Positions 44,340 to 54,434 of a DNA stretch of 64,000 nt are shown here, piece after piece. Location: contig NZ_MU255056.1 of NCBI RefSeq assembly GCF_000227725.2, positions 977,491 to 1,041,490 on the forward strand, written 5' to 3'. How positions within the stretch are numbered: position 1 is the first letter of the stretch; each line of letters starts with the position of its first letter. Made by a program: the position numbers and the translations under genes. The notes beneath the pieces were generated by a model. The model saw only the letters and a program-made list of their open reading frames with translations, was not told where the DNA came from and did no database searches. Source of the DNA: Thiorhodospira sibirica ATCC 700588 (GTDB lineage Bacteria; Pseudomonadota; Gammaproteobacteria; Ectothiorhodospirales; Ectothiorhodospiraceae).

Positions 44340-44410
44340 ATGCCTGACCGGCCAATCAACCGCTAATCCACAGCCGCTACAGCGGCGGTATCGTGTACGA
44401 GGACTTATTC

Positions 44411-45766
44411 ATGCAGCCATCCTATGATCTGATTGCCATCGGCGGTGGCAGCGGGGGGCTTTCCGTTGCCGAGCGGGCCGCACGTTATGGTGCCCGCTGT
44501 GCGGTCATTGAACAGCATCTGCTCGGCGGCACCTGTGTCAATGCCGGGTGTGTTCCTAAAAAACTCATGTGGTACGCCGCGCAACTCGCCCACCAGCGCG
44601 AGGAGATGCACGACTACGGCTTTGGTGATCCGCACAGCAAGCATTCGTTTGACTGGGGCACCCTCACCCGGGCGCGTGATGCGATGGTCAGCGGCATCAA
44701 TGCCTGGTATCACACCTATCTGGAAGACTCGCAGGTGGACGCCATCATGGGCGAGGCGCGTCTGCTCAATGCGCAGACGGTTGAAGTCAACGGGCAGCGC
44801 CTTCAGGCCAAACACATCGTCATTGCCAGCGGCGGTCAACCGGCTATCCCCGAGATTCCCGGTGCCGAGCTGGGCATTGATTCCGATGGATTTTTTGCCT
44901 TGCAGCGTCAGCCGCAAAACGTCGCCATCATCGGCGCGGGGTATATCGCCGTCGAACTGGCCGGGGTGCTCAATGCCCTTGGCTCACAGGTCAGCCTGTA
45001 TCTGCGCCGCGAACACCTGCTGCATCCCTTTGATGCGATGCTGCGCGAACACCTCACCGAACAAATGCTCGCCGATGGCATCAACCTCTTTCCCCGCACC
45101 GACATCAAAAGCCTGCATGAACAGGGTCAGGGACACGTTGAGCTGCGCTGTGATCAAGGGCAATGCACCGGCGTATTTGACTGCGTGATTTTCGCCACCG
45201 GACGCCAGCCCAACACGGCCCGGCTCAACCTGCAGGCCGCCGGCATTCTCACCGATGCACAGGGACATATCTGCGTCGATGCCTACCAAAACACCAACGT
45301 CGCCGGGGTTTATGCCATTGGTGATGTCACCGGACGCGCCCTTCTGACCCCGGTGGCGATTGCTGCTGGACGGCGCCTGGCGGATCGCCTGTTTGGCGGA
45401 CAAAGTGAGCGCCGTCTGGAATATGAAAACATCCCCAGCGTCATCTTCTCCCATCCGCCGATTGCCACCGTGGGACTGACCGAAGACGAGGCCCGCGAAA
45501 CCCACGGCGAAGGCGTCAAGGTCTACAGCACCCGCTTTACCTCCATGTTTTACAGCCTCACTGAACGCAAAGTCAAAACCGCCATGAAACTGGTCTGCGT
45601 CGGCGCCCAGGAACGCATCGTCGGCATTCACATCATTGGCCCCGGTGCCGATGAAATGCTCCAGGGCTTCGCCGTGGCCCTGCGCATGGGTGCCACCAAA
45701 CGCGATTTTGACGACACCATCGCCATCCACCCCACCAGCGCCGAGGAGCTGGTCACGATGAAATAA
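44411..45766 (+). CDS. gor: Glutathione-disulfide reductase
   Basis: 451 residues from ATG 44411, chosen for the GAGGA upstream; a GTG 18 bases earlier is in frame. FAD site: [21 protein letters not shown]. Redox pair: [19 protein letters not shown](P)H site: [17 protein letters not shown], followed by LRREHLL, where the arginines favour NADPH. C-terminal His-Glu pair: [15 protein letters not shown]. The enzyme keeps glutathione reduced. It stands alone; glcB ends 200 bases upstream. Confidence 0.95.
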   Translation: MQPSYDLIAIGGGSGGLSVAERAARYGARCAVIEQHLLGGTCVNAGCVPKKLMWYAAQLAHQREEMHDYGFGDPHSKHSFDWGTLTRARDAMVSGINAWYHTYLEDSQVDAIMGEARLLNAQTVEVNGQRLQAKHIVIASGGQPAIPEIPGAELGIDSDGFFALQRQPQNVAIIGAGYIAVELAGVLNALGSQVSLYLRREHLLHPFDAMLREHLTEQMLADGINLFPRTDIKSLHEQGQGHVELRCDQGQCTGVFDCVIFATGRQPNTARLNLQAAGILTDAQGHICVDAYQNTNVAGVYAIGDVTGRALLTPVAIAAGRRLADRLFGGQSERRLEYENIPSVIFSHPPIATVGLTEDEARETHGEGVKVYSTRFTSMFYSLTERKVKTAMKLVCVGAQERIVGIHIIGPGADEMLQGFAVALRMGATKRDFDDTIAIHPTSAEELVTMK

Positions 45767-45814
45767 ATCAGTCCCGCCCCCAGGTTGTGGAAAACGTCGC
45801 ACAGGGGGAGCAAA

Positions 45815-46140
45815 AAACAGTTCTTGATTTTTTCTTCATTGTTTATCAGAATTCTCCATTGTAGATAGGTTATCTACAAGCGCGAAGGTTTCGCGTTCCA
45901 TGGTCGGGGTCTAAGTCGAATCGCAAAGTTGTTCTCTGTTCAGGATGAACGCCGAGGCAAGTTTTATGGCGCAAGCTGGGTTTCGACGGCTGAAACCGCC
46001 CATGTTGCCGGTGTTGACCGGCCATTCGGTTGGGACTGCTCAACCCGGACTCCAGTTGCTCGCCCGCAAGGGTGTTATCAACGGAGAGCGAAGTGCCTAA
46101 AAATCGCATAAGCAACTTTGTTTAGGTTTTTAGGAGCAGC
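45815..46140 (+). mobile_element. Solo IS607-type right end with possible left-end scrap
   Basis: 46027-46140 repeats the last 33 codons of tnpB and the element end at 4492-4605 (105/114 identical), but nothing else of tnpB is present. About 200 bases upstream CTTGATTTTTTCT (45823-45835) matches the left boundary of the full element (about 6065-6077, minus strand). A short derivative formed by internal deletion explains both, though the left-end match is short. It lies in the 543-base gap between gor and the symporter, which holds no gene. Confidence 0.6.
46027..46140 (+). ncRNA. Putative solo TnpB guide-RNA (omega-RNA) scaffold
   Basis: The tnpB frame is kept through 32 codons (ending PKNRISNFV and TAG 46123-46125) but has no start. 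The stem-loop at 46061-46074 reads CGCCC-GCAA-GGGUG where the parent has CGCCC-UUCG-GGGCG: the tetraloop is replaced and one G-C pair becomes G-U. The GGUUG/CAACC stem is identical. The sequence just downstream, the presumed guide position, is GGGTTGTGATACAAACCGCT and differs from the parent element. Expression not known. Confidence 0.5.
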
Positions 46141-46309
46141 GGGTTGTGATACAAACCGCTTGCGGCGACTTGGGCGATTTGCTGCGTTTAAGGCGCTGTC
46201 ATCGGGGGAAACAGGGTATTGAGCCTTGTTTTGCGCAATCTATCGTACATGAGGGGGGAATCCTGGGCGGTGATGTCCCTGTGGATGTTGCCTGCCGAGG
46301 GGAATCATC

Positions 46310-47668
46310 ATGATCATCAAGACATCCATTCACGGCCAATGGTCATCCCGGGTGGCCTTTATCCTTGCAGCGACCGGCTCGGCGGTCGGTCTTGGCAATA
46401 TCTGGCGCTTTCCGTATATCGCCGGGGAAAATGGCGGCGGGGCCTTTGTGCTGGTGTATCTGCTGTGTATTCTCTTGCTGGGTCTGCCGATCATGATTGC
46501 CGAGATCATGCTCGGGCGACGCGGGCGCCAAAGCCCGATCAATACCATGCTCAGTCTGGCGCGGGATGAGGGACGCTCGCCGCTGTGGGGCGGGATTGGC
46601 TGGCTGGGCGTGGTGACGGGCTTTTTCATTCTCTCGTTTTATAGCGTAATCGCCGGCTGGACCTTGGCGTATCTGTTTCGCGCCGGCGGGGCCAGTTTTG
46701 CGGGCCTGGATGCCGAGGGGGTCAGTGCGCTGTTTACCGCGCTCATCAGTGATCCGGAAAAACTGCTCGCCTGGCATACCATCTTTATGATTATGACGGT
46801 AATGGTGGTGGCACGCGGCGTACAATCGGGCCTGGAAAAAGCGGTTAAATTGCTGATGCCGGGGCTGTTGGTGGTATTGGTCTTGCTGGTGGGCTATGCC
46901 GCTATTGAGGGCAATTTCTGGCAGGGCTTTGCCTTTATGTTCCGTCCGGATTTTGCCAGCCTGACCACCAATTCCATCCTGCTGGCGATGGGGCAAGCCT
47001 TCTTCACCTTGAGTCTGGGCATGGGGGCGATCATGGCCTATGGCTCTTATCTGAGCTCTCAGGCCTCCATTGTCAAAACCGCTGCGGTGGTAGTCTCTGC
47101 GGATACCCTGGTGGCATTACTGGCGGGGCTTGCCATCTTCCCGATTGTCTTTGCCTCGGCCCTGGAACCGGCACAAGGCCCCGGCCTGATCTTTGTCACC
47201 TTGCCCTTGGCCTTTGCGCAGATGCCCGGCGGCACCGTGTTTGCGACCCTGTTTTTCACCCTGCTGGTGCTGGCGGCCTGGACCTCGGCGATTTCCATCA
47301 TGGAACCGGCCACCGCCTGGCTTGCGGAAAACCATGAGATGGATCGCGCCAAAGCGGCCTCTATCATCGGCGGCGTGGCCTGGTTTTTAGGGATTGGCTC
47401 CATCTTGTCGTTTAGCCTATGGGCCAATTACACCTTCCTGGGAATGACCTTCTTCGATACCCTGGATTATCTCACCTCAAACATTCTGCTACCGCTGGGT
47501 GGCTTTTTGATTGCCCTGTTTGTCGGCTTTAAGATGAAAATCAGCTCGGTGCAGGAAGAATTAGCCATGCGCCAACGCTGGCTGTTTTATGTGTGGTATT
47601 ACCTCGTGCGCTTCGTGGCCCCCATTGCCATTGCGCTGATCTTTTTGCGCGCAGTGGGACTGATCTGA
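46310..47668 (+). CDS. Sodium-dependent transporter of the NSS (SNF) family
   Basis: 452 residues with about 11 or 12 membrane helices. The family N-terminus is clear: SSRVAFILAATGSAVGLGNIWRFPYIAGENGGGAFVLVYL, which carries the sodium and substrate residues of LeuT-type TM1. TM6 shows FFTLSLGMGAIMAYGSYL. Such symporters take up amino acids or related amines with sodium; substrate unknown. GAGGGG precedes the ATG. Transcription probably ends at the perfect hairpin 47682-47715. Confidence 0.9.
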   Translation: MIIKTSIHGQWSSRVAFILAATGSAVGLGNIWRFPYIAGENGGGAFVLVYLLCILLLGLPIMIAEIMLGRRGRQSPINTMLSLARDEGRSPLWGGIGWLGVVTGFFILSFYSVIAGWTLAYLFRAGGASFAGLDAEGVSALFTALISDPEKLLAWHTIFMIMTVMVVARGVQSGLEKAVKLLMPGLLVVLVLLVGYAAIEGNFWQGFAFMFRPDFASLTTNSILLAMGQAFFTLSLGMGAIMAYGSYLSSQASIVKTAAVVVSADTLVALLAGLAIFPIVFASALEPAQGPGLIFVTLPLAFAQMPGGTVFATLFFTLLVLAAWTSAISIMEPATAWLAENHEMDRAKAASIIGGVAWFLGIGSILSFSLWANYTFLGMTFFDTLDYLTSNILLPLGGFLIALFVGFKMKISSVQEELAMRQRWLFYVWYYLVRFVAPIAIALIFLRAVGLI

Positions 47669-47681
47669 ATAAAAAACCCTA

Positions 47682-47718
47682 GAAATGCGACGGCGGCTTC
47701 CCGCCGTCGCATTTCTCT
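47682..47718 (+). terminator. Perfect 15-bp hairpin after the symporter gene
   Basis: GAAATGCGACGGCGG (47682-47696), loop CTTC, CCGCCGTCGCATTTC (47701-47715), then TCTT. It lies 13 bases after the stop at 47668. The core GACGGCGGCTTC is that of the first unit of the dispersed repeat at 27374-27403. Confidence 0.8.
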
Positions 47719-47719
47719 T

Positions 47720-47742
47720 GGTGGCATCAAGATAATGCCACC
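47720..47742. repeat. Dispersed palindrome variant GGTGGCAT...ATGCCACC
   Basis: Arms 47720-47727 and 47735-47742 with loop CAAGATA. This is a variant of the GCGGCATCAAGATGATGCCGC unit. Both arms carry the matching change CGG to TGG / CCG to CCA, so pairing is kept. Confidence 0.6.
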
Positions 47743-47803
47743 ACATGGCCCGGCTTTCTCTGCCGGAAATCAAGTCACTCAGGTTTATTTCGGACGTTCA
47801 CCC

Positions 47804-48256
47804 ATGCCCTCGATTCACCGCCAGGCCCTGGTTCCCTACAGCGTCGAACAGATGTATCAGCTGGTCAACGATATTGCATCCTATCCCCAGTTTTTGCCGC
47901 ACTGCCGCGCTGCACATATTCACTGGCAGCGCGATGATGAACTGCAGGCGAGCATCGAACTGGCCAAAGGGACATTACACAAATCCTTCACCACCCGCAA
48001 CCGCTTGCGCCCCCACCAACGCATTGATATGCAATTGGTCGATGGGCCGTTTAAATATCTGCACGGGGCCTGGAATTTTCGTACTCTGCCGCAGGGGAGC
48101 CAAGTCAGCCTGGATCTGGATTTTGAATTCTCCAACACCCTGATGCGCCTGACCCTCGGACCGGTGTTTCATTCCCTCACCCATCACCTGGTTGATGCCT
48201 TCGTCACGCGGGCACAGCAAATCCACCGCGAAGTATCGGCTACACCACCGCGATAG
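47804..48256 (+). CDS. ratA: RatA/coenzyme Q-binding START-like protein
   Basis: 150 residues from ATG 47804 (MPSIHRQALVPYSVEQMYQLV). The polyketide-cyclase/START fold is shown by VNDIASYPQFLPHC, AKGTLHKSFTTRNRL, IDMQLVDGPFKYLHGAWNF and LDLDFEFSNTLMRLTLGPVF. RatA/PasT was described as a ribosome-association toxin and is also the bacterial relative of Coq10, which binds ubiquinone; the second role is likelier to be general. The usual neighbours rnfH and smpB are absent. The frame is open upstream to 47735 over the repeat without support. Confidence 0.88.
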   Translation: MPSIHRQALVPYSVEQMYQLVNDIASYPQFLPHCRAAHIHWQRDDELQASIELAKGTLHKSFTTRNRLRPHQRIDMQLVDGPFKYLHGAWNFRTLPQGSQVSLDLDFEFSNTLMRLTLGPVFHSLTHHLVDAFVTRAQQIHREVSATPPR

Positions 48257-48748
48257 CGTGCTGTTCCGGCGCGTATTTGCTGCATTGCGGTATCGCTATT
48301 TTATTGTTCTGGATCAATGTTGCGGGCATTAAATACTGCATCAAATTTTAATCTATGACTACATTAGAATTTGCTGGTATGTTGTTAAAAGTATCGCTAT
48401 CTACCAGCCTATCCTGCGCCTCTCGGGGTACATCTTTTCATGACGCCCACGTTTGAGCACTCGCCGCTCCGCTCCGCCATGCGGGATAACACAATCCAGG
48501 CGCTGCTCCCTGCCTCTGCTTTCTGAAAAACACCAAGTCCCGCCTGGGCATCACAGGCAATTCCCCTTTTGCATTAAATCTTTGCTTTTGCCCAGCGGGC
48601 GCTGTGCGGTGTACGTATGGCTGATTTTTCTGTTTGCCATGCTGCAAGTTTGCGGTGAAACGCTTAGAATCCGTGTTTAAATAATGCGCTGATGCCGATG
48701 TTTTGGCTGAGGCTTTGGCGGATGTTTCTTGATTGAGGGGTACTGCGG
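48257..48748. promoter_or_regulatory. 492-bp gap upstream of the division cluster
   Basis: No convincing gene. The part 48290-48420 is AT-rich (TATTTTATTGTTCTGG, ATTAAATACTGCATC) and the likely promoter area for ftsW and the following genes, but no consensus -35/-10 pair stands out. murD and mraY, which usually precede ftsW, are not here. GAGGGG 8 bases before GTG 48749 serves ftsW. Confidence 0.3.
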
Positions 48749-49999
48749 GTGGCGCATGAATCATCCACAAAACGTGTTATGCATCGCGCCAGGACGGTGC
48801 CGGAGCCGCCCTTGGGATGGTGGCCACGGACGCAGACGCATCTGGAGCGTGTGGATGGGCTGTTGGTGCTGGCGGTGGCGGGTCTGTTGGTGCTGGGCCT
48901 GATCATGGTGACCTCGGCCTCGATCGGGATTGCCGAGCGCAATCTGTCGAGTCCTTTTTATTTTCTCCAGCGCCAGTTGATTTATGTGGTATTGGGACTG
49001 GGTACCGCGCTGGTGGTGTATCAGCTCAGTTTGCAGCAATGGGAAAAGATCACCTATCTGCTGGTGCTGGCGCTGTTGGTTTTGCTGGTGGTCGTGTTGT
49101 TGCCGGGCATTGGCAAGAATGTCAAAGGGGCCACCCGCTGGTTGTCGCTGGGGCCGTTTAATCTGCAGGTTTCCGAGATTGCCAAGCTGGTGGTGGTGAT
49201 TTATGTCGCCAGTTATATGGTGCGCTGCAAGGAGGCTTTGCAAAAGACCTGGTTTGGCTTTTTCAAGCCTTTGATCATCCTTGGCCTGTTGGCCGTTTTG
49301 TTGCTGCAGCAGCCGGATTTTGGGGCGGCAGTGGTGTTGATGGCGATTGGTCTGGGGATGTTGTTTTTGGGCGGGGCCAAGTGGCTGCCTTTTGGTTTGC
49401 TGGTTGGCTCGGTGTCGGCCATGATGGCTTTTCTGGCGTATTCGTCGCCGTATCGTCTGGCGCGTCTGACCAGCTTTATGGATCCGTGGACGGATCCATA
49501 CAATACCGGTTTTCAGTTAACCCAGTCCTTGATCGCCATCGGTAGTGGTTCGTGGTTCGGGGTCGGTCTGGGCGGCAGTGTGCAAAAGCTGTTTTATCTG
49601 CCAGAGGCGCATAACGATTTTTTATTTGCGGTGCTGGCCGAGGAGTTGGGTCTGGTCGGTATTGTGGTGGTGATTGCCTTGTACAGTCTGCTGGTGTGGC
49701 GGGCCTTTGTCATTGGCGCGATGGCCGAGCAAATCCGTGATGATTTTGGGGCCTATCTGAGCTATGGCATTGCCATCTGGTTTGCCTTGCAGGCCTTTAT
49801 CAATATCGGGGTGAATATGGCGCTGCTGCCCACCAAAGGGCTGACCTTGCCGTTGATGAGTTATGGCGGCAGTTCCATGCTGGTTAGCTGTGCGGCCATG
49901 GGGTTGTTATTGCGGGTGCATTATGAAACGCAGCTGGGCTTGATTCGCCGTCAGCGGCGCTTGGCCCGTTCGGCATTTACCGAATTACAGTTTAAATAG
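48749..49999 (+). CDS. ftsW: Peptidoglycan glycosyltransferase FtsW
   Basis: 416 residues from GTG 48749 (GAGGGG upstream). SEDS-family protein with ten membrane helices. Signatures: LGLIMVTSASIGIAERN, GKNVKGATRWLSLGPFNLQVSEIAKLVVVIYVASYM, LTSFMDPWTDPYNTGFQLTQSLIAIGSGSWFGVGLGGSVQK, LPEAHNDFLFAVLAEELGLVG and LPTKGLTLPLMSYGGSSML. It polymerises septal glycan with FtsI. First gene of the division cluster here. Confidence 0.96.
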   Translation: MAHESSTKRVMHRARTVPEPPLGWWPRTQTHLERVDGLLVLAVAGLLVLGLIMVTSASIGIAERNLSSPFYFLQRQLIYVVLGLGTALVVYQLSLQQWEKITYLLVLALLVLLVVVLLPGIGKNVKGATRWLSLGPFNLQVSEIAKLVVVIYVASYMVRCKEALQKTWFGFFKPLIILGLLAVLLLQQPDFGAAVVLMAIGLGMLFLGGAKWLPFGLLVGSVSAMMAFLAYSSPYRLARLTSFMDPWTDPYNTGFQLTQSLIAIGSGSWFGVGLGGSVQKLFYLPEAHNDFLFAVLAEELGLVGIVVVIALYSLLVWRAFVIGAMAEQIRDDFGAYLSYGIAIWFALQAFINIGVNMALLPTKGLTLPLMSYGGSSMLVSCAAMGLLLRVHYETQLGLIRRQRRLARSAFTELQFK

Positions 50000-50006
50000 A
50001 AGGCGT

Positions 50007-51116
50007 ATGGGGCGTTTTGCGAGAAAGCAGTGTGTGTTAATCATGGCCGGTGGTACCGGAGGGCATGTTTTTCCGGGTCTGGCGGTGGCGCAAAACCTGC
50101 GCGCACGCGGCGTTGAGGTGATCTGGCTGGGCACTCAGGGGGGCATGGAGGTAGCGCTGGTCACACAGGCCGGTTTTCCCGTGCATACCCTGCCGGTCAG
50201 CGGTCTGCGCGGGCGCGGCCTGATGACCTGGCTCCTGGCGCCCTGGCGTTTGAGTCATGCTTTATGGGCGGCCTTGATCTTGATGCACCGCCTGCGTCCA
50301 GCGGTGGTGCTGGGCTTTGGGGGCTTTGCTTCGGGACCTGGCGGGCTGATGGCTGCAGCCTTAGGCTATCCTTTAATGATCCATGAGCAAAACAGTATTG
50401 CCGGTTTAACCAATCGCAGTCTGGCCCGGCTTGCCGATCAGGTTTTAGAGGCCTTTCCACAGACCTTTCCAGCCTCGCGCCAGGCAATTACTGTGGGCAA
50501 TCCGGTGCGTGAGGCCATTGCGGCTTTGCCGCCCCCCGAGCACCGCTTTCAAGACCGTGAGGGGCCGTTGCGCCTTTTAGTTCTCGGTGGCAGTTTGGGC
50601 GCGTTGACCTTGAATCAGTCAGTGCCGGCGGCCTTGGCCTTGCTGGCGGAGCGCCGCGCTTATACGGTGATTCATCAAACGGGGCAGCGTACCCTGGCGC
50701 AGGCACAGCAGGCGTATGCAGATGCGGGTATCACGCCCCAGCAGCTTAGCCCGTTTATTGAGGACATGGCGGCGGCCTATGCCTGGGCGGATATTGTGAT
50801 CTGCCGCGCCGGGGCGTTGACCTTAGCGGAGCTGGCCGCTGCCGGATTGGGGGCCATTTTGGTGCCCTATCCGCATGCGGTAGATGATCATCAACGCCAT
50901 AATGCACAGTATTTAGTCGATGCCGGCGCGGCGCTGTGCCTGCCAGAAACGCAATGCAATCCTGAGACGCTGGCCGATGGCCTGGCGGGACTGGATCGCG
51001 CACAGGCGCTGGTCATGGCCCGGCAGGCGCGCACCCTGGCTAAGCCCTTGGCGACGCAGACGGTGGCAGACCACTGTCTGCGTCTGGGTGGCCTGGCTTC
51101 TACTCAAGGCGGATAA
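50007..51116 (+). CDS. murG: UDP-GlcNAc:lipid I N-acetylglucosaminyltransferase
   Basis: 369 residues. It makes lipid II from lipid I at the inner face of the membrane. Motifs: [71 protein letters not shown] and [36 protein letters not shown]. It begins 7 bases after ftsW. ATG 50043 (MAGGTGG) lies within the motif, so 50007 is preferred. Confidence 0.96.
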   Translation: MGRFARKQCVLIMAGGTGGHVFPGLAVAQNLRARGVEVIWLGTQGGMEVALVTQAGFPVHTLPVSGLRGRGLMTWLLAPWRLSHALWAALILMHRLRPAVVLGFGGFASGPGGLMAAALGYPLMIHEQNSIAGLTNRSLARLADQVLEAFPQTFPASRQAITVGNPVREAIAALPPPEHRFQDREGPLRLLVLGGSLGALTLNQSVPAALALLAERRAYTVIHQTGQRTLAQAQQAYADAGITPQQLSPFIEDMAAAYAWADIVICRAGALTLAELAAAGLGAILVPYPHAVDDHQRHNAQYLVDAGAALCLPETQCNPETLADGLAGLDRAQALVMARQARTLAKPLATQTVADHCLRLGGLASTQGG

Positions 51117-51132
51117 GGGGGCTTTTAAACGA

Positions 51133-52581
51133 ATGAATACACGACCTGCGGGTAATGCCGCTGCGATAGCACACCTTGCCCCGGAAATGGCGATGCGGCG
51201 CATCCGGCGGATTCACATGGTGGGGATCGGCGGTTCCGGCATGGGTGGCATTGCCGAGGTGTTATTGAATCTGGGCTATACGGTAACGGGCTCGGATGTC
51301 AGCAGCAACAGTGTCACCCAGCGCCTGCGGGCCTTGGGGGCGCATATCTGGGAAGGCCATGATGCCGCGCAGATTCACGGGGCGGATGTCTTGGTGGTCT
51401 CAAGCGCGATCACAGAAGATAACCCGGAGCGCTGCGCGGCGCTGGCGCAGCGTATCCCGGTGGTGCGCAGGGCCGAGATGCTCGCTGAATTGATGCGTTT
51501 TCGCTATGGCATTGCGGTCGCCGGTACGCATGGAAAAACCACGACAACCAGTCTTTTGGTGAGTCTGCTGGCCGAAGGCGGACTGGATCCAACCTTTGTG
51601 ATCGGCGGGCGGCTTAAAAGTACAGGTTCACATTCACGTCTGGGGCAAAGCGCATACTTGGTGGCCGAGGCGGATGAAAGTGATGCCTCTTTTCTGCACC
51701 TGCAGCCGATGATGGCGATTGTCACCAATGTGGATGCCGATCATTTAAGCACCTATGGCGGCGATTTCGCGCAGCTGCAGGCGACCTTTCTGGAATTTTT
51801 ACAGCATCTGCCGTTTTATGGTCTGGCGGTGTTGTGTGCTCATGATCCGCATCTGCGCGCCCTGACGCCTAAACTGGGGCGTCCGGTGGTCACTTATGGC
51901 ATTGACATCGAGGCCGATGTACAGGCGCTTGAGGTTCACGCCGATGGCACCTGCACCCATTTCAAGGTCAAACGGCCTCACTCTGCGCCGCTTTTGCCGC
52001 TGACCTTGAATCTGCCGGGACGGCATAATGTACTCAATGCCTTGGCTGCGATTGCGATTGCCACTGAGCTGGGGATTGAGGACGCGGCGATACAACGTGC
52101 CCTGGCGCAGTTTCAGGGAATTGAGCGCCGCTTTCAGCTGCATGGAGAGCTTGACACTGCCGCTGGAAAAGTGATATGGGTTGACGATTATGGCCATCAT
52201 CCCACCGAAATTGCGGCCACCTTGCAGGCCGCACGGGCGGCGTGGCCTGATCGGCGCGTGGTGCTGGCGTTTCAACCGCATCGCTACAGCCGTACCCGTG
52301 ATCTTTTTGACGAATTTGCCCGGGTACTTGCCTTACCCGAGGTCTTGGTGCTCATGGACATCTACGCAGCCGGTGAGGCTGCCCTTCCCGGCATTGACGG
52401 TCAGGCGCTGGCCAAGGCGGTGGCGCAACGCGCTGCGCAGCCGCCGGTGTTTGTCGCCAACCCGCAGGCGCTGGCACAACAGCTTAAATCTGTATTGCGT
52501 GATGGTGATGTCTTGCTCACCCAAGGGGCAGGTAATGTTGGCAGCCTTGCCACACATCTGCCCAAGGATCTGGCCCGTTGA
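51133..52581 (+). CDS. murC: UDP-N-acetylmuramate--L-alanine ligase
   Basis: 482 residues from ATG 51133 (AAGGGGG upstream; the frame is open earlier inside murG). [23 protein letters not shown] binds UDP; the ATP loop [10 protein letters not shown] is at 131-140; [17 protein letters not shown] and [15 protein letters not shown] are the metal and substrate regions. The enzyme adds L-alanine to UDP-MurNAc. It is 16 bases from murG and overlaps murB by 4. Confidence 0.96.
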   Translation: MNTRPAGNAAAIAHLAPEMAMRRIRRIHMVGIGGSGMGGIAEVLLNLGYTVTGSDVSSNSVTQRLRALGAHIWEGHDAAQIHGADVLVVSSAITEDNPERCAALAQRIPVVRRAEMLAELMRFRYGIAVAGTHGKTTTTSLLVSLLAEGGLDPTFVIGGRLKSTGSHSRLGQSAYLVAEADESDASFLHLQPMMAIVTNVDADHLSTYGGDFAQLQATFLEFLQHLPFYGLAVLCAHDPHLRALTPKLGRPVVTYGIDIEADVQALEVHADGTCTHFKVKRPHSAPLLPLTLNLPGRHNVLNALAAIAIATELGIEDAAIQRALAQFQGIERRFQLHGELDTAAGKVIWVDDYGHHPTEIAATLQAARAAWPDRRVVLAFQPHRYSRTRDLFDEFARVLALPEVLVLMDIYAAGEAALPGIDGQALAKAVAQRAAQPPVFVANPQALAQQLKSVLRDGDVLLTQGAGNVGSLATHLPKDLAR

Positions 52582-53498
52582 CAGCACGCAGCGCCTCATG
52601 GCTTGAAGATGAGCCCCTGCAGCAGCATACCACCTGGCGAGTTGGTGGCCCGGCACGGCGTTTTTACCGCCCGGCGAGTCTGCTTGAGTTACAGCACTTT
52701 TTGGCGGCGCCGGCCGACGATGAGCCGCTGCTGTGGCTGGGGCTGGGCAGTAATGTCTTGGTGCGTGACGGCGGTATTGCGGGCACCGTGATTGCCACCG
52801 CAGGGGGCTTAAACACGCTGGCGCAGATTGCCTCACATACCGTAACCGCCGGGGCGGGGCTGAGTTGTGCTGTGCTGGCACGTTTTTGTGCACGCCTGGG
52901 TCTGAGCGGTGCGGAATTTTTAGCGGCGATTCCGGGGACTGTGGGCGGCGCCTTGCGCATGAATGCCGGGGCCTGGGGCGGCGAAATTTGGACCTTGGTA
53001 CACTCCGTAGACACCATCGACCGCCAGGGTCGGCTATATCACTATACACCGGCTGATTTTGACATCGGTTATCGCCATGTCGAAGGGCCGCCCGATCAAT
53101 GGTTTGTGCAGGCTTCTCTGGCGTTGTCTGCCGATGATCCGGCGGCCATCAAGGAACGTACCCACGCATTGTTAGCCAAACGTCGGGCAACCCAACCGGT
53201 CGGACAGGCCTGCGCCGGTTCTGTGTTTAAAAATCCCCCGGGTGGCTTTGCGGCGCAACTGATTGATCAGGCGGGTCTTAAGGGGCTGCGTATTGGGGCG
53301 GCGGTGGTATCACACAAGCATGCGAATTTCATTATCAATGAAGGGGGCGCGAGCGCTGCGCAGATTGAGGCGCTGATTCATGCGGTGCAGCATCGCGTTG
53401 CCCAAATCCACGGCATTTCACTTGCCCCCGAGATTCAGATTCTCGGGACGCCTTCGACGGATGACACACTGATTAAAAGAATAAATGATGAGCGATAA
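52578..53498 (+). CDS. murB: UDP-N-acetylenolpyruvoylglucosamine reductase
   Basis: 306 residues from TTG 52578, which overlaps the murC stop (TTGA); no other start exists before [15 protein letters not shown], the FAD-domain opening. Further motifs: [52 protein letters not shown] and [23 protein letters not shown], whose serine is the catalytic acid of type I MurB. It forms UDP-MurNAc with NADPH. Confidence 0.93.
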   Translation: MTARSASWLEDEPLQQHTTWRVGGPARRFYRPASLLELQHFLAAPADDEPLLWLGLGSNVLVRDGGIAGTVIATAGGLNTLAQIASHTVTAGAGLSCAVLARFCARLGLSGAEFLAAIPGTVGGALRMNAGAWGGEIWTLVHSVDTIDRQGRLYHYTPADFDIGYRHVEGPPDQWFVQASLALSADDPAAIKERTHALLAKRRATQPVGQACAGSVFKNPPGGFAAQLIDQAGLKGLRIGAAVVSHKHANFIINEGGASAAQIEALIHAVQHRVAQIHGISLAPEIQILGTPSTDDTLIKRINDER

Positions 53499-54417
53499 AG
53501 AGATACAAGCCTTTGGCAAAGTTGCCGTGTTAATGGGTGGGCATTCCGCAGAACGCGAGGTCTCGCTCAGAAGTGGCCAGGCGGTATTGCAGGCCCTGTT
53601 GCGTTGTGGCGTTGATGCCCAGGGCATTGATGTCGGACAAGATATTCTGACGGTTTTGCAGCAAGCCTCCTTTGATCGGGCCTTTATTGCGCTGCATGGA
53701 CGCGGGGGCGAGGATGGGGTTTTGCAGGGGGCGCTGGAGGTGATGGGCCTGCCATATACCGGAAGCGGCGTGCTTGGCTGCGCCTTGGGAATGGATAAAC
53801 TGGCAACCAAACATGTGTGGGGGGGTGCAGGTCTGCCCACGCCGGATTATCTGCTGTTAGAGCCGGGCTTTGATGCTGAGGAAGTGGCGGCGCATCTGGG
53901 TTTTCCGTGCATCGTCAAGCCTGCGCTGGAAGGCTCCAGCGTCGGCATTACCAAGGTGGAGCGTCTGGCCCATTTTGCCCGCGCCTATCAGGAGGCCAGT
54001 GTCTGCGGCGGGCCGGTGTTTGCCGAGCGCTGGATCGACGGCGTTGAGCTGACCGCCGCTGTGCTGGGAGATCAGGCCCTGCCGATCATTCGTCTGGAAA
54101 CGCCACATGCCTTTTATGATTATGAGGCCAAATATCACAGCAGCACGACGCAATACCATTGTCCGGCCGGTTTGCCTGCCGCCCAGGAAGCAAGCCTGCG
54201 CGCCTTGGCCCACAAAGCCTTTAAGATCACCGGCGGTTCAGGCTGGGGGCGCGTAGATCTGATGCTGGATGCCAAAGGCCAGTCGTGGCTGATTGAAATC
54301 AACAGCGTGCCGGGCATGACCGATCACAGTCTGGTGCCGATGGCGGCCAAGGCCGCCGGGATTGATTTTGATACCTTGGTCTTGCAGATTCTGGCGAGCA
54401 GCGTCGCTAAGACCTAA
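53485..54417 (+). CDS. ddlB: D-alanine--D-alanine ligase
   Basis: 310 residues of the ATP-grasp family. Motifs: GGHSAEREVSLRSGQAV, ALHGRGGEDGVLQGALEVMGLPYTGSGVLGCALGMDK, FPCIVKPALEGSSVGITKV, TQYHCPAGLPAAQE and GWGRVDLMLDAKGQSWLIEINSVPGMTDHSLVP. It makes the D-Ala-D-Ala dipeptide for MurF. It overlaps murB by 14 bases; ATG 53488 directly follows the first ATG. Confidence 0.96.
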   Translation: MMSDKEIQAFGKVAVLMGGHSAEREVSLRSGQAVLQALLRCGVDAQGIDVGQDILTVLQQASFDRAFIALHGRGGEDGVLQGALEVMGLPYTGSGVLGCALGMDKLATKHVWGGAGLPTPDYLLLEPGFDAEEVAAHLGFPCIVKPALEGSSVGITKVERLAHFARAYQEASVCGGPVFAERWIDGVELTAAVLGDQALPIIRLETPHAFYDYEAKYHSSTTQYHCPAGLPAAQEASLRALAHKAFKITGGSGWGRVDLMLDAKGQSWLIEINSVPGMTDHSLVPMAAKAAGIDFDTLVLQILASSVAKT

Positions 54418-54434
54418 ACAGGAAGCCAGGCACT

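Noticed and set aside
48438..48770. 110-codon open frame on the minus strand upstream of ftsW
   Set aside because: Overlaps the ftsW start, has biased Ala/Ser/Gln composition and no recognisable family or ribosome site.
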